64,000 nt of DNA from Mixophyes australis. Taxonomy: Eukaryota; Chordata; Amphibia; Anura; Limnodynastidae. This document shows, one piece after another, positions 55,138 through 64,000 of this stretch. The translations under genes and the position numbers were made by a program. Location: contig JAVHZZ010000005.1 of NCBI GenBank assembly GCA_036250195.1, forward strand, positions 132,919,147 to 132,983,146, in the 5' to 3' direction. How positions within the stretch are numbered: the stretch's first letter is position 1; each line of letters starts with the position of its first letter. Under the pieces are notes generated by a model that worked only from the letters and a program-made list of their open reading frames with translations, did no database searches and was not told the origin of the DNA.

Positions 55138-55367
55138 ACTACCCTCACGTTTCCTTTGTCCATTCAGTTCCTCGTGTATTACTACATATATATTACCAGT
55201 GCTGCTAGTCATAGACTTTCCCGAGCATCTCTATCATCTGCTGTCTCCTGTTCCGTGATCACCCCGCTACCAGAGTACCATATTACCATCTATACTGCTC
55301 TGGTAAGCTTATCACCTGGTGATCCCTGGGTAAAGACTCCTAGTGCCCGTGACAGTAAGATCAGGCC

Positions 55368-56300
55368 ATGACAGACCCAGATACGGAACCTACAGCCAAA
55401 GAGATGCTGCAGCATCTGGTCACCCATGTGGAGCAACAGGATGCTCCCCAACAGCTGTTACTTCAATGTTACCAGTCGTTAGCCTCCCTAGGAACATCTG
55501 GACAGACTGTTACAGCTAATGTTGAAGCTCCTGTGCTTTCCTCCGTTTCCCCAGTGCCATCCCAGGTGTCTACGGCTTCCACGCTTCACCTGCCTACTCC
55601 GTCAAAATACGATGGGGACCCCAAAACTTGTAGGGGTTTTCTCAATCAATGCTCAGTTCATTTTGAGCTCCAACCTCAAAATTTTTCTACCCATCGTTCC
55701 AGAGTGGCCTATCTTATCTCATTGTTTTCTGGACAAGCTCTGGCTTGGGCTTCCCCTCTGTGGGAGAGAAACGATCCTGTATTACAAGATAGTGCCAAAT
55801 TCATTTCTATGTTCCGAAGTGTGTTCGATGAACCAGGTCGTGTGACCTCCGCTGCTTCCAGCATTCTTCGTTTACGTCAGGGTTCTCGTACAGTAGGCCA
55901 GTACATCATTCAATTTAGGATATTAGCCTCTGAACTTCAGTGGAACACTGAAGCATTAATTGCCGCCTTCTGGCAGGGGCTCTCCGATAAAATTAAAGAT
56001 GCACTGACTACCCAAGAGCTTCCTACGTCATTAGAAGATTTGATTTCTCTTTGCCATCGTGTAGACATGAGGTTTCGTGAAAGGGAATCTGAAAAAACAA
56101 CTTCAGTTAAAGCACCTCTTCGCTCAACCCCTCAATTTCGTCCAGCTTCATCTCCTGTGATCCCCATGGAGATAGGACGTTCCAAATTAACTTCAGAGGA
56201 GAGGAACCGAAGAGTAAAGAATAGACTTTGTATCTATTGTGCTGATTCCACACATATGCTCAGTTCTTGCCCTAAGAAATCGGGAAATGCCAGGCCCTAA
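55368..56300 (+). CDS. Gypsy-2 gag (310 aa, intact)
   Basis: ATG at 55368, 13 nt after the LTR. Capsid-like region with 'TPSKYDGDPKTCRGFLNQC' and 'FWQGLSDKIKDAL' (retrotransposon gag domain, about residues 75-230). The C-terminal zinc knuckle 'CIYCADSTHMLSSC' is C-x2-C-x4-H-x4-C (about residues 285-298). It ends TAA at 56298-56300. Length and layout fit Sushi/PEG10-type gag. The only uninterrupted structural gene among the retroelements here. It would assemble the particle and package RNA. Just before its stop lies the slippery site. Confidence 0.9.
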   Translation: MTDPDTEPTAKEMLQHLVTHVEQQDAPQQLLLQCYQSLASLGTSGQTVTANVEAPVLSSVSPVPSQVSTASTLHLPTPSKYDGDPKTCRGFLNQCSVHFELQPQNFSTHRSRVAYLISLFSGQALAWASPLWERNDPVLQDSAKFISMFRSVFDEPGRVTSAASSILRLRQGSRTVGQYIIQFRILASELQWNTEALIAAFWQGLSDKIKDALTTQELPTSLEDLISLCHRVDMRFRERESEKTTSVKAPLRSTPQFRPASSPVIPMEIGRSKLTSEERNRRVKNRLCIYCADSTHMLSSCPKKSGNARP

Positions 56301-56344
56301 CTAGTTCTGGAGAGGTGAAGTTAGGGTCCCTGGAGTCCTCTCCA
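56282..56344 (+). promoter_or_regulatory. -1 programmed frameshift site: slippery GGGAAAT plus H-type pseudoknot
   Basis: GGGAAAT (56282-56288) is in X-XXY-YYZ register with gag (codons GGA AAT at 56283-56288). Pol is open in the -1 frame from 56276. After a 6-nt spacer, stem 1 pairs 56295-56302 (CCCTAACT) with 56319-56326 (AGTTAGGG), 8 of 8. Stem 2 pairs 56308-56315 (TGGAGAGG) with 56337-56344 (CCTCTCCA), 8 of 8. Loops are 5, 3 and 10 nt. PEG10, a domesticated relative, is known to use GGGAAAC with a pseudoknot. Confidence 0.85.
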
Positions 56345-59300
56345 TCTTCTACAAAATTAAAAGTCTGCGCTTTTGATGTTACGATTTCCTTTGCTACCAA
56401 ATCCTTTGAGTCTCAAGCTCTGATTGATTCTGGAGCAGCAGGAAATTTCATTTCTAAATCCCTAGTGAATCAATGGTCCCCACCAGTGATTACTTTGAAA
56501 ACACTGATTACTGTGACTGCTATAGATGGATCACGTCTCATCAATGGTCTCATCACCCAGAGTACGTCTCCAGTAACGCTTCAGATTGGTGTGCTACACC
56601 ATGAAGAGATTTCTTTTTTAATTCTTCCTGTTACGACAAGTCCGATTGTCTTAGGCCTTCCATGGTTTCAATGTCATTCTCCCCAGATTGACTGGCGCAC
56701 TCCTCAAGTTACGTCTTGGGGAGCTGAATGTCATCATCGTTGTCTTTCTCAAGTCATTCCTCTTAAAATACAGCAATCTTCCATCTCATCTTCTTCACCG
56801 GGACTCCCTCCTCAGTATGCTTCATTTGACGATGTTTTTGATAAAGCTCAGTCTGAACGTCTTCCTCCTCATCGTTCATGGGATTGTCCGATCGATCTTC
56901 TACCTGGCAAGACTCCTCCTAGGGGTCGGGTGTATCCACTTTCGTTACCTGAAACTCAAGCTACATCTGATTACATCCAAGAGAATCTCCAGCGAGGGTT
57001 TATTCGACCTTCCACCTCTCCCGCTGGAGCCGGGTTCTTCTTCGTAAAAAAGAAGGATGGATCACTACGCCCCTGCATAGATTTTCGTGGACTCAATGCC
57101 ATTACTATTAAAAATCGGTATCCCATTCCGTTGATCACTGAGTTATTTGATCGCATCAAGGGAGCTCGGATCTTTACCAAGTTGGATCTTCGTGGTGCCT
57201 ATAATTTAATTAGAATCCGGCCCGGTGACGAATGGAAGACAGCGTTCAACACCAGAGATGGGCATTATGAATATCTAGTAATGCCTTTCGGGTTGTGTAA
57301 TGCCCCCGCTGTTTTCCAGGGCTTCGTTAATGAGATCTTTCGGGACTTGTTATATGTATGTGTCGTTGTCTACCTGGACGACATATTGATCTTTTCACAG
57401 GACCTGCCTTCTCATCACCAACATGTGGCAGAAGTCCTTTCCAGACTCCGGAAAAATTCATTATTCTGCAAACTAGAAAAATGTTCATTCGAGTTACCCC
57501 AGATTCCATTTTTGGGGTATATTGTTTCCGGAGTTGGCCTACAAATGGATCCAGAAAAGGTGAATGCTGTATTACATTGGCCCCAGCCAACTACCCTTCG
57601 TGCCATCCAGCGTTTTTTAGGTTTTGCCAATTACTATAGACGCTTCATTCAAGACTTCTCGTCCATTGCATCTCCGATTGTGGCCCTGACTCGTAAAGGG
57701 GCCAATACTAAGCAATGGTCATCCGAGGCTCTCCAAGCCTTTCAATTCCTTAAAGAGTCCTTCTCCTCTGCTCCCATTCTTCGCCAGCCTGATGTGACAC
57801 TTCCCTTCTTCCTAGAAGTAGATGCCTCTAATGTTGGCTTAGGAGCCATTCTCTCCCAATGATCGGAGCAACAAAAATTCCATCCTTGTGCCTTTTACTC
57901 TCGGGGTCTCCTGCCTGCGGAGAAAAATTACACTATCGGGGACAAGGAGTTGCTGGCTATCAATGTTGCATTAGAGGAGTGGAGATACTTATTGGAAGGA
58001 GCTCGTCACCCTGTGACGATTTTCACGGATCATAAGAACTTGTCATACCTACAGTCTGCCCAATGCTTGAATCCTCGTCAAGCAAGATGGTCTCTTTTCT
58101 TTTCCTGTTTCGAATTAATCATAACCTTCAAACCAGCTGCCAAGAACAAGAAAGCTGATGCTCTATCCCGAGCTTTTGTGACGTCCTCTGACGTTGAAGA
58201 GGTTCCCAACCATTCTATACTAGACCCCAAATGTATCTCGCTGGCTGCTTCTTCCACTAAAGTGCTACCATTTGGGAAGACCCTCGTGCCTCCTACTCTT
58301 AGGAGGAAAATCCTTTCGTGGTTCCATTCTTCTCGTTTTTCTGGACATGCTGGTGAACGCAAGACCTTTGAGATTCTCTCTCGAAGTTATTGGTGGCCCT
58401 CGATGAGGAGGGACGTCAAAGAGTTTGTAGCTGCCTGTGAATTGTGTTCTCAGTTTAAATCCTCCCGCAGAACTCCAGCGGGGTTGCTTCAACCACTACC
58501 CATTCCGTCCAAGCCCTGGACCCATATTAGTATGGACTTTGTTACTGATCTTCCGCCTAGTAAAAATTGTAATACTATTTGGGTAGTGGTAGACAGATTT
58601 TCGAAGATGGCTCATTTTGTCCCTTTGTCTGGTTTGCCTTCCTCATCTACTCTGGCTGAACATTTCATCAAAGAAGTCAATCAAACGGACAAACTGAACA
58701 GGTCAATCAAGATCTCGAGACCTTTATAAGGATGTTCTCATCAGCCAATCAAGACAACTGGGTAGAATTGCTTCCTTGGGCTGAATTCGCTCATAACAAC
58801 ATGTACCATGAGTCATCTTCCAAAATTCCATTCTTTGTGGTTTACGGTCACCATCCGTCTTTTCCGGAATTTCCTGCCCTCCCTCCCACCCAAGTTCCTG
58901 CTGTAGAGACTGTTTGTCAGACCTTCAAAAATATTTGGTCTCAGGTCAAAACCTGTTTAAAGAAGACATCTGCCAAATATAAGTCTTTCGCAGATAAGAA
59001 GAGGCGGGCTATTCCACCACTGAAAATTGGAGATCGTGTCTGGTTATCTACCAAAAATATTCGTTTGAAGGTCCCATCTATGAAATTCGCTCCCCGTTTT
59101 ATTGGTCCATATAGGATCATTCAAGTGATAAATCCAGTTTGTTTCAAACTTCTACTTCCTAAGAACCTTCGTATTTCCAACGCCTTCCATGTGTCCTTGC
59201 TCAAACCTCTCATCATCAACCGTTTCTCGGCTCCTCCTTCAGCACCTCAGCCAGTTCAAGTTCATCAGGAGGAAGATTTCGAGATTACTCATGTATTGGA

Positions 59301-59480
59301 CGCAAAAATTTCGTGAGGAGTTCTTCGTTTCCTCGTTCATTGGAAGGGCTTTGGTCCTGAGGAGCGTTCATGGATCAAAGCTGAAGATCTCAACGCTCCA
59401 GCTCTTCTTAGGAAGTTTTATTCCAAAAATCCGGACAAGCCCGGTTCCAGGTGTTCTGTGCCCACCTTTAAAAGGGGGGG
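56289..59480 (+). pseudogene. Gypsy-2 pol: protease, RT, RNase H, integrase, chromodomain
   Basis: Read by -1 frameshift from gag. Protease active site 'LIDSGAA' (Asp-Ser-Gly, 56426-56434). RT has '[12 protein letters not shown]' and box 'YLDD' (57371-57382). RNase H follows; a TGA at 57860-57862 interrupts it ('ILSQ'-stop) and the same frame continues ('[12 protein letters not shown]', 'TDHKNLSYL'). The integrase zinc region H-H-C-C lies at about 58330-58455 and the first Asp at 58535-58537. A deletion of about 127 nt at 58680 then removes the second Asp and shifts the frame; Glu is at 58696-58698. The last frame (58681-59316) ends at TGA 59314 inside the chromodomain, which continues to 'VHWKGFGPEERSWIK'. 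Confidence 0.9.
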
Positions 59481-59483
59481 TAC
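59470..59483 (+). other. Gypsy-2 polypurine tract
   Basis: AAAAGGGGGGGTAC immediately before the right LTR (59484); plus-strand primer for cDNA synthesis in this class. Confidence 0.8.
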
Positions 59484-61172
59484 TGTCACTCACCAGCCTG
59501 TGAGTGCTTCTTCCCGTGTATTTAGGAACCGTGGCTGTCCACCATCCTGAGGGTCTGCGCATGCGCAGCCCTTTCAAACCTTCAGTACCTGTCCCTTTAG
59601 TTAATTGGCTGATCAGGCAACACTCCCTATTTAAAGCACCTGAGTTCCATACCTCGTGGCCTGATCTTGGAGTCTCATTCCCCATGAGCCTCTGAAGGTG
59701 TTCCTGTGTTTCCTCGTGTATTCAGCGCTGCTGATTCCTGTGGTTTCCAGACCACTTCAACTCTCCTGTGGTTTCCAGACCACTTCAACTCTCCTGTGTT
59801 TCATCGTGACTGTTAGCTGATTCCTATCCGCTGCCTCCGTGCACTACAGTCTTCAGACCACTTCAACCCTCCTGTGTTTCATCATGACTGTTTAGCTGAT
59901 TCCTATCCGCTGCCTCCGTGCGCTACAGTCTTCAGCTCATCTCAACTCTCCTGTGTTTCCTCGAGACTGCAACAGCTGATTCCTATCCGCTGCTCACCAT
60001 GCTCAACAGTTCCAGCTCAGCTCTACTCTCCCGTGTTTCATCGTGACTGCACCTGCTGATTTCTATCCGCTACCTCTGTGTACCTGCAGAGTCCTGCTGG
60101 CTGCTACTCCTCAGTTCTACTCGTGTCTGCAGCAGCTGATCCGCTCTCCGTGCTTCTAAGTGTTCCTGCTGGTGTCTACTCGCCAGTCTGCATCGGATCT
60201 ACGCCTCACTGCTTTCATCTCGTCTAGACCATCGCTACTCTTCAGGGTTCCCCAAGAGTCCAGTTCTACATACTACTGCTTCCTGAGTATTTGTTGCTAT
60301 CCCTGTTGGTCTACCTACCTGTGCGCTGCACCTACTTGATTACCGCTTCACCCTTCAGGGACTTCGCATCCTGCCGGCCTCCAGCCGTTCAGGTATCTCT
60401 GCACTCCTGTCTGACAGCCTGCTCCTGAACCACGGTATGCATACTTCTCATTGACTGTGCTGGTGTATTGCATATCTTGCTGGACTGAGTTGTTCTCCTC
60501 TGGAGCTTACTATCCGCTGAGACTATTGCCATCATTGACTGTGTTACCTTTTGCCCGGATAGTTTCTGTGACTTTGTATTATTGCAGTGTTGTTCAGTTA
60601 TTACTATATTGTGCATGTCATTGTGGATCAAGTTCAAGGTGCCCGTGTATCCTCTGTATTGCAGTCTCTCCCTGTGCTCCTCCTCACATATATATTCAGT
60701 GGTACAACTTGCTAGAGGCAGACCACTGATCCCTGTTTCCTGTGTCACCTGTTCCAGTGTCCTCTCACATAGCAGTGGTACAACTTGCTAACGCAGACCA
60801 CTGACTCCCCGGATACCTCCACCTGGATTCCATTCCTTCACCTAGACAGCGGTACAACTTGCTAACGCAGACCGCTGACTCTCATCACCTCCTCGTTGCT
60901 GTTGGACATTCCTCCTCACTATAGCAGTGGTACAACTTGCTACCGCAGACCACTGACTACCCTCACGTTTCCTTTGTTTATTCAGTTCCTCGTGTATTAC
61001 TACATATATATTACCAGTGCTGCTAGTCATAGACTTTCCCGAGCATCTCTATCATCTGCTGTCTCCTGTTCCGTGATCACCCCGCTACCAGAGTACCATA
61101 TTACCATCTATACTGCTCTGGTAAGCTTATCACCTGGTGATCCCTGGGTAAAGACTCCTAGTGCCCGTGACA
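59484..61172 (+). repeat. Gypsy-2 right LTR (1689 bp)
   Basis: Very similar to the left LTR. Differences are mainly one missing 80-bp unit, a 12-bp insertion (near 60073) and scattered substitutions. Hairpin modules sit at about 60697-60728, 60773-60803, 60847-60877 and 60925-60955. Confidence 0.95.
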
Positions 61173-61177
61173 CCGAT

Positions 61178-61730
61178 AAACCTGAGAATTGGGAGATTGG
61201 GAAGAACAAACAGACAATAGCCCGCCCACAAGTGTTGATGAAAAGAACTGATGACATTATTAGAAGTGTGTATATTAACGCAAGCTGAAGGAGATTGTAT
61301 ATGACATTATTGATAGACATAGGATGATGCTATTGATGAGCATGAAGTGTTTAAATGTATTCTGAGCTTAATGACATGCGTTGGACGGATGAATCTGTTA
61401 AACTTGAAGAACTGTAGTAGAGTATTCTGTAGAACTGATACATGTTCTATTGTACTCTGTACCTTTACAAATAATGTATTACGTGTTTTATTGCACCCTT
61501 GAAGGGCATACAAAAGGTTATCTCCAAGCTCCAGAAATGTACGGTCTATAGTAAAAGAAGAAGTCGTTTAGAGGATTAAGACTCTCTCTTATGATAACTT
61601 GTTTAGATCTACAAACAGAGGGGTCATACACCAAGGGGGACTTGCATTACATAACAATGAAACGTGGTACTGAGATCCTGCATATAACATCTTTAAGGTG
61701 ATAGTTTATTATACTATCAAAGGGTTAAAC
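61178..61730 (+). pseudogene. ERV-3 env, right part
   Basis: Continues env after Gypsy-2. GAATTGGGAGATTGGGAAG matches ERV-2 42133-42150, and the end ATACTATCAAAGGG matches the ERV-2 pre-LTR sequence at 43340-43352. No domain can be read. Confidence 0.55.
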
Positions 61731-62611
61731 TGCCAAAGTCGTATAATTGGATGAACGAAAGTATATTGGTTAATATTGTTTTATTGGTCGATTGCACTCA
61801 TTATGCCACGCTACACCTGGCATACTGCGATCTCACGGTAAAATACGCACGCACACACTCGCATTACAACATTTAGTTATTTATATAGTTCATATTCATA
61901 TTGAATCCATTCTACAGTGATTTATGAGCAGATAGTATTTAGTTTATTATTAGTTTATATATTATGATTATATGTACACCTCAGTGTTATTTAAGGTTCA
62001 GGTTATAGGAAATGTGTCATGTCTGATATCATACTAATCCCCTATTCATCAGCAGCTGTCCGGTGCATTCGGCGAAGAGATTGCACATTGCATACTCTAG
62101 TTATTGATGTTAGGGAATAAACCTTTAATATGATGCTGACTATAAAATGCTAATAGACTAGTTGTAACTGGAGACTTGGCGGGAAGAAAGGAGCACATCC
62201 CCTGGAGAGATGACCCCCACCTTTGAATTCTTTAGTTTGAACTAGCCTACGACCTGTTTACCCTGGACCCACCTGAAATCTGGACCTATAAAAGCTAGCT
62301 ACGTCATCTGCATTGTTCTCTCTGTAACACTGAATGTATATATAATCATAGCTGTAGCTTCAGTCTCCTCTGACCACAGTATTCAAGGGTGAACTACTTT
62401 CCACTGGTACCCGTGGGAACGCAGCGAATCGCATGCAAGCACAGCGGTATGTATATCTTTTGGTATTGGCTGTACTGTACTGTATTATATTATAATGATG
62501 TATTGAACTATTAACTTTTTACATCTGCTAAAATAAATCACTTTGTGTGTTACAAACACAATAGAATCGCTTGGGCAATGCTTATTTGAAAACGATAAAA
62601 TTACTTTAATA
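61731..62611 (+). repeat. ERV-3 3' LTR (881 bp)
   Basis: Starts TGCCAAAGTCGTATAATTGG. TATAAAAG at 62287-62294 and AATAAA at 62532-62537 give a proper U3-R-U5 layout on the plus strand. ATTATAATGATGTATTGAAC (about 62491-62510) is the uninterrupted form of the site where the 5' LTR carries the solo LTR. Confidence 0.9.
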
Positions 62612-62615
62612 ACCT

Positions 62616-63050
62616 CTCTTAGTGTTATCTGTGGCATCATCAGTGTTTTTTCTAAACTTAACATAAAAGCAGCCTCGAATTTAGGGGCAGTCTCTCTTTG
62701 CCAACAGACATCAGGATTGACAGCCTGTTTCTGGATCATTGGCTGGGCAACGTATGTATCGGTTCTACTTTGTATTTTCATTGTGTTATTTCATTTTGCT
62801 ATTAACACTCTTTTGTGCTTTGGAACCCAATTAATCGCATCGCACCATATTTATTGAAATCAACAATACCAACATTACATGACCTTGTTGTTCCTGGTTC
62901 AGTATTCTCTTGTCTCCTGATATCTGGACTGCTTCATATCAGTCTGCTGGTTCCTGGCTCTGCTTATATTTTGCAACAAACTGAGAATTGGATGGGGCCA
63001 CTTGCTGGTATTATAGCTACTGAACAAGGAGGTAAGGAGTCTAATGCACC
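62616..63050. other. Unassigned sequence between ERV-3 and Gypsy-3
   Basis: An open frame entering from the LTR (to 62857) encodes a hydrophobic stretch ('ACFWIIGWATYVSVLLCIFI') without a recognised family. It may be the displaced end of the ERV-2 LTR or older sequence. TTGTTCCTGGTTCAG and GCTGGTTCCTGGCTC show a weak internal repeat at 62891 and 62945. Confidence 0.3.
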
Positions 63051-63637
63051 CCTGCTATTCACCAGGGACCCCCACAAGGGAGTATGGACTTCGCCAGATG
63101 GAATGCTCAGGTCGCAGTTCTCTGAGACAGTCACCAACAAAGTGGTAGGTGAAGTTAGAGTAGTCAGGGGATGCCCAGCGAATGGTCAGCGTAAGCCAGG
63201 CGTCAAAACCAGAGAGATCCGACTAAGCCGAAATCACAATCCAAAGGGAAGGTCAGGAAACAAACTGGGTCTGGAGCCAAAAGTACACAGGAACAGGGAA
63301 GCAGGATATAGGTAAGTGGAACAGGGAGTGAGAACACTGGAGCTAGGTTTGACTTAATACTCTGGCACCTTAGTGGTGCCAGATCCTCCTATTTATGGGC
63401 AGTCGATATGTCACAGCCCACCAACTAGGGAAGCAAGTAACGTCCTGTTGCCTAGCTAATGGGACGCAGCACCTGCTATCTGCCAGACCAAATAGAGGAG
63501 AACCGTCCTGTTGCTAAACAAAGGGATGTGCCCAGCAGGAAGAGGCTTCTAATTTCCTTCCAACAGGGAGATGGGGTAGGAGTACTGTTAGGGTCCATCC
63601 CCAGCACATGGAGAAAGTGCGGGGATGGCCCCTAACA
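63051..63637 (-). repeat. Gypsy-3 LTR, minus orientation
   Basis: The right limit is CCTAACA (63637), i.e. TGTTAGG on the sense strand, next to a purine tract. The left limit is uncertain. The first 52 bp (63586-63637) form an imperfect hairpin (TGTTAGGGTCCATCCCC with GGGGATGGCCCCTAACA). Confidence 0.6.
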
Positions 63638-64000
63638 GTAACCACCCCCCCCTCCCCTTGTCCCTGTTGAAAGGGAATTAGAAACTTGTTTCTTTAAAAA
63701 ATTGGCCAAAAGGTGAGATGCATGATGATCCTTCTTATTGACCTGTGATTTTTCTTCTGGTCCGTAGTCCTTCCAGTGAACCATAAACTAGGTCTTGCCT
63801 TGGAGAGTTCAAGATTTTAGGCTGCCTTCCACCTCAAACTCATCACCCCTAACAGATTTGATAGGAGAAGGTGTGGTAAGTCTCTTGGAAAATTTGTTGA
63901 GTACAAGTGGTTTTAATAAGGATTTGTGGAAGGAATTAGGACTTTTAAGAGAGGGAGGCAACAGGAGCTTGTAGGAAACTGAGTTAATAACATTGGAAAT
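63638..64000 (-). pseudogene. Gypsy-3 pol 3' end with chromodomain remnant
   Basis: The minus-strand frame at about 63790-63640 reads 'MVHWKDYGPEEKSQVNKKD' then 'ASHLLANFLKKQ', the chromodomain 'VHWKGYGPEE' block and its C-terminal helix, followed by Gly-Gly-Gly and the polypurine tract (GGGGAGGGGGGGTGG on the minus strand). The upstream part (63800-64000) is integrase C-terminal-like but diverged. Two residues differ from the Gypsy-1 and Gypsy-2 core (KD for KG). It continues beyond the window. Confidence 0.7.

Larger units (their letters stand above)
53598..55354 (+). repeat. Gypsy-2 left LTR (1757 bp)
   Basis: TGTCACTCACCAGCC to GCCCGTGACA. A TATTTAAA box is at 53742-53749. The body has approximately 80-bp repeats (TCCTATCCGCTGCCTCCGTG) and four hairpin modules. 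It has one more 80-bp unit than the right LTR. Confidence 0.95.
53593..61177 (+). mobile_element. Gypsy-2: near-complete Ty3/gypsy chromovirus, 7.6 kb
   Basis: The element 53598-61172 is flanked by CCGAT (53593-53597 and 61173-61177). Long LTRs (1757 and 1689 bp), gag, a -1 frameshift site, protease, RT, RNase H, integrase and chromodomain are all present. Three lesions are visible: TGA at 57860, an approximately 127-nt integrase deletion at about 58680, and TGA at 59314. It belongs to the chromodomain lineage that includes Sushi-type elements (inference from motif and frameshift site). Confidence 0.95.
43846..62611 (+). mobile_element. ERV-3: full-length but degraded endogenous retrovirus, heavily nested
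   Basis: Two related LTRs bracket it: 43846-46008 (about 873 bp without the solo-LTR insertion) and 61731-62611 (881 bp). ACCT occurs at 43842-43845 and 62612-62615, a possible 4-bp target duplication. The interior has gag, scattered pol pieces and env pieces. Insertions inside: antisense gypsy solo LTR, 1.68-kb hAT-type element, palindromic MITE and Gypsy-2. Confidence 0.8.

Noticed and set aside
62543..62857. 104-codon hydrophobic ORF as a possible membrane protein gene
   Set aside because: It starts inside the ERV-3 LTR, has no recognised family and could be chance; listed only as unassigned sequence.

Overview
The window looks like intergenic DNA from a large vertebrate genome, most likely an anuran amphibian. 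I found no host gene that I can name, no bacterial gene signals, and no rRNA or functional tRNA. Almost everything is transposable-element sequence. The amphibian call is an inference from the mix: a Ngaro tyrosine-recombinase retrotransposon with an SGNH hydrolase, chromodomain Ty3/gypsy elements, an L2-like LINE, gamma/epsilon-type endogenous retroviruses (ERVs), tRNA-headed SINEs with a (GAT)n tail, hAT MITEs and PIF/Harbinger Myb-like genes. A teleost or another vertebrate cannot be excluded without a search.

Layout, left to right. 0-3.3 kb: 3' end of a decayed ERV (ERV-1: integrase end, env, LTR). 3.3-5.0 kb: PIF/Harbinger Myb/SANT-like pseudogene, minus strand. 5.18-8.73 kb: hAT element (TSD CTAAATAT) carrying a 99-bp minisatellite, a broken ORF and a 110-bp array. 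9.3 kb: 148-bp hAT MITE. 9.99-12.17 kb: second Myb/SANT-like gene, plus strand, with splice sites. 12.87-20.02 kb: complete Ngaro retrotransposon on the minus strand, with split direct repeats. 20.4-24.5 kb: minus-strand hAT composite with its own minisatellite and a 402-bp MITE inserted in it. 24.6-30.1 kb: SINE pieces, hAT fragments, microsatellites and an old ~0.63-kb tandem duplication.

30.1-62.6 kb is a nested stack. ERV-2 (plus strand, 5'-truncated) is split by Gypsy-1 (31382-39334, TSD TCTTC), whose 3' LTR is itself split by an L2-like LINE (minus strand, about 34.69-39.12 kb). ERV-2's 3' LTR is cut by ERV-3 (43846-62611, possible TSD ACCT). ERV-3 in turn received an antisense gypsy solo LTR (44609-45893, TSD GATGT), a 1.68-kb hAT-type element (46624-48307, TSD ATGATAAC), a palindromic MITE and the nearly complete Gypsy-2 (53598-61172, TSD CCGAT). 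The right edge holds the 3' end of a third chromovirus, Gypsy-3, on the minus strand.

The most informative single locus is Gypsy-2. Its gag and pol are joined by a correctly phased -1 slippery heptamer (GGGAAAT) followed at ideal spacing by a predicted H-type pseudoknot with two perfect 8-bp stems. Its LTR carries four copies of a 31-nt hairpin module with compensatory stem changes, 230-490 nt upstream of gag. Other second-look items are the Ngaro element with terminal repeats under 1% diverged, the solo LTR with its exact empty site preserved in the partner LTR, and a perfect 45-bp-arm palindrome inside a MITE.
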